Below are positions 11,629 to 12,991 of a stretch of DNA of 12,991 nucleotides, piece by piece (the stretch's first letter is position 1; each line of letters opens with the position of its first letter). Below the pieces are notes generated by a model. It had not been told where the DNA came from, made no database searches, and saw only the letters and a program-made list of their open reading frames with translations. A program made the translations under genes and the position numbers. The stretch is from an uncultured Acidobacteriota bacterium (lineage in GTDB: Bacteria; Acidobacteriota; Terriglobia; Terriglobales; Acidobacteriaceae). The DNA lies in contig CAIZGA010000667.1 of assembly GCA_903932385.1 (NCBI GenBank), positions 1 through 12,991 of the forward strand, in the 5' to 3' direction.

Positions 11629-12991
11629 CTATTTCCCAAACAGACCTTTCAGCTTGCCCGTGGGCAGGCTGCTGCCGCTCGAGTTGCCCGCCGACGGCTT
11701 GCCCAGCCCCATCGCACTCGTATCCAGGCTGAAGCTCGGGCTCTGCGTTGTGCCTTTGATGATGAGCGGTATGCCCCCGGCGTTGCTGCTCTTCTTGCCG
11801 CCCAGCAGGTTGCTGATGCTGCCCACCAACTGCCCCAAGCCATTCAGCTTGGCACTCATCTTATAGTCCAGCGTGTTGTCGGGATAAATCACACCATCGC
11901 CAGTGGCCGAACCCAGCGCCTGCACCACCGCGTTGATGTTCTTCGTCGCCAGTTGCGCCGGCGTCATCACAATATCGGCATGCAGTGACTGAATCTCTGT
12001 CCCACTGCCGCCTCCACCCAGTTTGTTGATGCCCGGCACCGAACCCAGTTTCGACGCTAGGCTGAATCCTGCCAGCGTCGTATTGCGCAAATCAATCGGC
12101 CCGGCAATCACCAACTTGCCCACCGGTCCGTCAATCTTCAGGCTCGCACTCAGTGACCCGCCTTTCAGCCCCGAGCCGCTCGGCAGCGAAACGCCAAAGG
12201 CCGGCAGCAGCGTCTGCAGTGCGTCCACACTCATCCCCGGCGCATTCACGGCCAGGTGGACCTCAGTCCCCTCCGGTGCCAGCAGATAACTTCCACTCAC
12301 CGTTGCCGCCACATTTCCCGCATGGATATTGCCCTGCGTAATCTGACCCTGTTCGCTGGCCAGCGTGTAAGCCGTGGCAAAGTCCACTGTCACCGTCTCT
12401 GAAGTCGGCGTTCCCTTCGCTGCAAATTTCATTTTGTTGCCGGTCACTTTGCCGGTCAGCGTGGCCATCTTGCCGTCGCTCTTTAGTTGCGCGGCCACAT
12501 CCAGCACGCCATCCACGCCGCCCGATGCCGCCAGAAATCCCGCGCCCACCGGCTCCAGATGCGTCAGCGTCAGGTCCGCCGTCAACGGCGTCTGTGTATT
12601 GTCCGTCGCATTGATTGGCCCCGCCGTGCCATCCAGCTTCAACTTGCCGCCCGCCGGCAACTCCGCCGTCATCGTAAAACTAAACGGCATGGTGAATGAA
12701 AAATTCTTCACCGCGATATTGACCTTGTCATACACATGCGCCGACCCGGCCGGCAGCGTCTGTATCGTCAACTGCGCGTTGCTGATGTTCAGCGTGTCCA
12801 CACTCAGCGCCGGTGTCGCCGTCTGCCCGGCTGGCGTTGCCGGCTGCGCGGCTGTAGCCGTGCCAATCGTGGAAAAATTCCACTTGCCCTGCGCATTCTC
12901 AATCATCTGTATCGACGGCTCGACCACCTCAAACTTCTTCACATGCAGTTGTTTTGAGAAGAGCAGCGGCAGCAACTCTACGACCGCATCA
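11629..12991 (-). CDS. AsmA-family protein, C-terminal part (partial)
   Basis: The reading frame stays open to the right edge, so the 453 residues seen are the C-terminal part of a larger protein. AsmA-like proteins sit in the inner membrane with a long beta-rich part in the periplasm and are thought to help move lipids to the outer membrane. The segment LFSKQLHVKKFEVVEPSIQ and NAQGKWNFSTIG is the typical AsmA N-domain motif (strand-pairing region). Repeated beta-strand stretches follow, and the DNTLDYKMSAKLNG part with the ending IIKGTTQSPSFSLD is the AsmA C-terminal domain. Low-complexity Thr/Ala/Pro (TAAQPATPAGQTATPA) separates the two. The tail is Gly/Ser-rich and ends GLFGK. The stomatin gene follows 52 bases later on the same strand. 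Subclass (AsmA, TamB-like, YhdP-like) cannot be set from this part. Confidence 0.88.
   Translation of the reverse strand, partial: DAVVELLPLLFSKQLHVKKFEVVEPSIQMIENAQGKWNFSTIGTATAAQPATPAGQTATPALSVDTLNISNAQLTIQTLPAGSAHVYDKVNIAVKNFSFTMPFSFTMTAELPAGGKLKLDGTAGPINATDNTQTPLTADLTLTHLEPVGAGFLAASGGVDGVLDVAAQLKSDGKMATLTGKVTGNKMKFAAKGTPTSETVTVDFATAYTLASEQGQITQGNIHAGNVAATVSGSYLLAPEGTEVHLAVNAPGMSVDALQTLLPAFGVSLPSGSGLKGGSLSASLKIDGPVGKLVIAGPIDLRNTTLAGFSLASKLGSVPGINKLGGGGSGTEIQSLHADIVMTPAQLATKNINAVVQALGSATGDGVIYPDNTLDYKMSAKLNGLGQLVGSISNLLGGKKSSNAGGIPLIIKGTTQSPSFSLDTSAMGLGKPSAGNSSGSSLPTGKLKGLFGK

Noticed and set aside
1..12991. CRISPR array, insertion sequence, phage or toxin-antitoxin module
   Set aside because: No regularly spaced repeats, transposase or integrase motifs, terminal inverted repeats or toxin-antitoxin gene pair were seen.

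Overview
The window looks like a piece of a Gram-negative, moderately GC-rich chromosome, most likely an acidobacterium (Terriglobia/Acidobacteriaceae type). This is inferred from gene content: a pair of ATPase-less MacB/FtsX-type permeases, an HpnI/GT21-like glycosyltransferase, a short AT-hook-like basic protein, a MerR-HTH/TPR fusion, an AsmA-type protein and a class A RNase P RNA. No single marker fixes the taxon. No CRISPR array, insertion sequence, phage gene, rRNA or tRNA was seen.

Layout, left to right. (1) 1-233 (-): N-terminus of a two-TM membrane protein, probably a sensor histidine kinase, starting directly after the terminator of a fatty acid desaturase gene (297-1235, -). (2) A 375-base divergent control region with a 9-bp inverted repeat separates the desaturase from a 71-aa basic DNA-binding-like protein (1611-1826, +), which ends in a strong bidirectional terminator (1869-1910). 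(3) A MerR-like HTH plus TPR protein (1938-2882, -), then a 33-aa membrane micro-protein (3083-3184, -) with a very good Shine-Dalgarno sequence. (4) A sugar-acid block: kduD (3396-4172, +) meets a rhamnose/fucose-type mutarotase (4169-4519, -) tail to tail with overlapping stop codons; a MarR regulator (4566-5024, -) lies upstream of the mutarotase on the same strand. (5) A repeat-rich divergent control region between marR and an unrecognised 150-aa protein (5158-5610, +). (6) A tightly packed four-gene operon on the minus strand, read from 10218 down to 5618: exported esterase, MacB-like permease A, MacB-like permease B, HpnI/ceramide-glucosyltransferase-like GT2. Junctions are a 4-base overlap, a 2-base gap and an 8-base overlap. 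(7) rnpB (about 10256-10663, +), divergent from this operon, with its own terminator. (8) A stomatin-like SPFH protein (10800-11576, -) and the C-terminal 453 residues of an AsmA-family protein (11629-12991, -) that runs off the right end.

How the genes may work together: the clearest unit is the esterase-permease-permease-glycosyltransferase operon, which suggests a cell-envelope glycolipid made at the inner membrane and handled or modified in the periplasm; that is inference. The desaturase, AsmA protein and SPFH protein are also envelope or membrane-lipid functions. The kduD/mutarotase/MarR group points to use of uronic acids or deoxy-sugars from plant or algal polysaccharides. Most of the window is ordinary housekeeping and accessory chromosome. 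The best candidates for something undescribed are the four-gene operon, the 33-aa micro-protein and the MarR-linked 150-aa protein.
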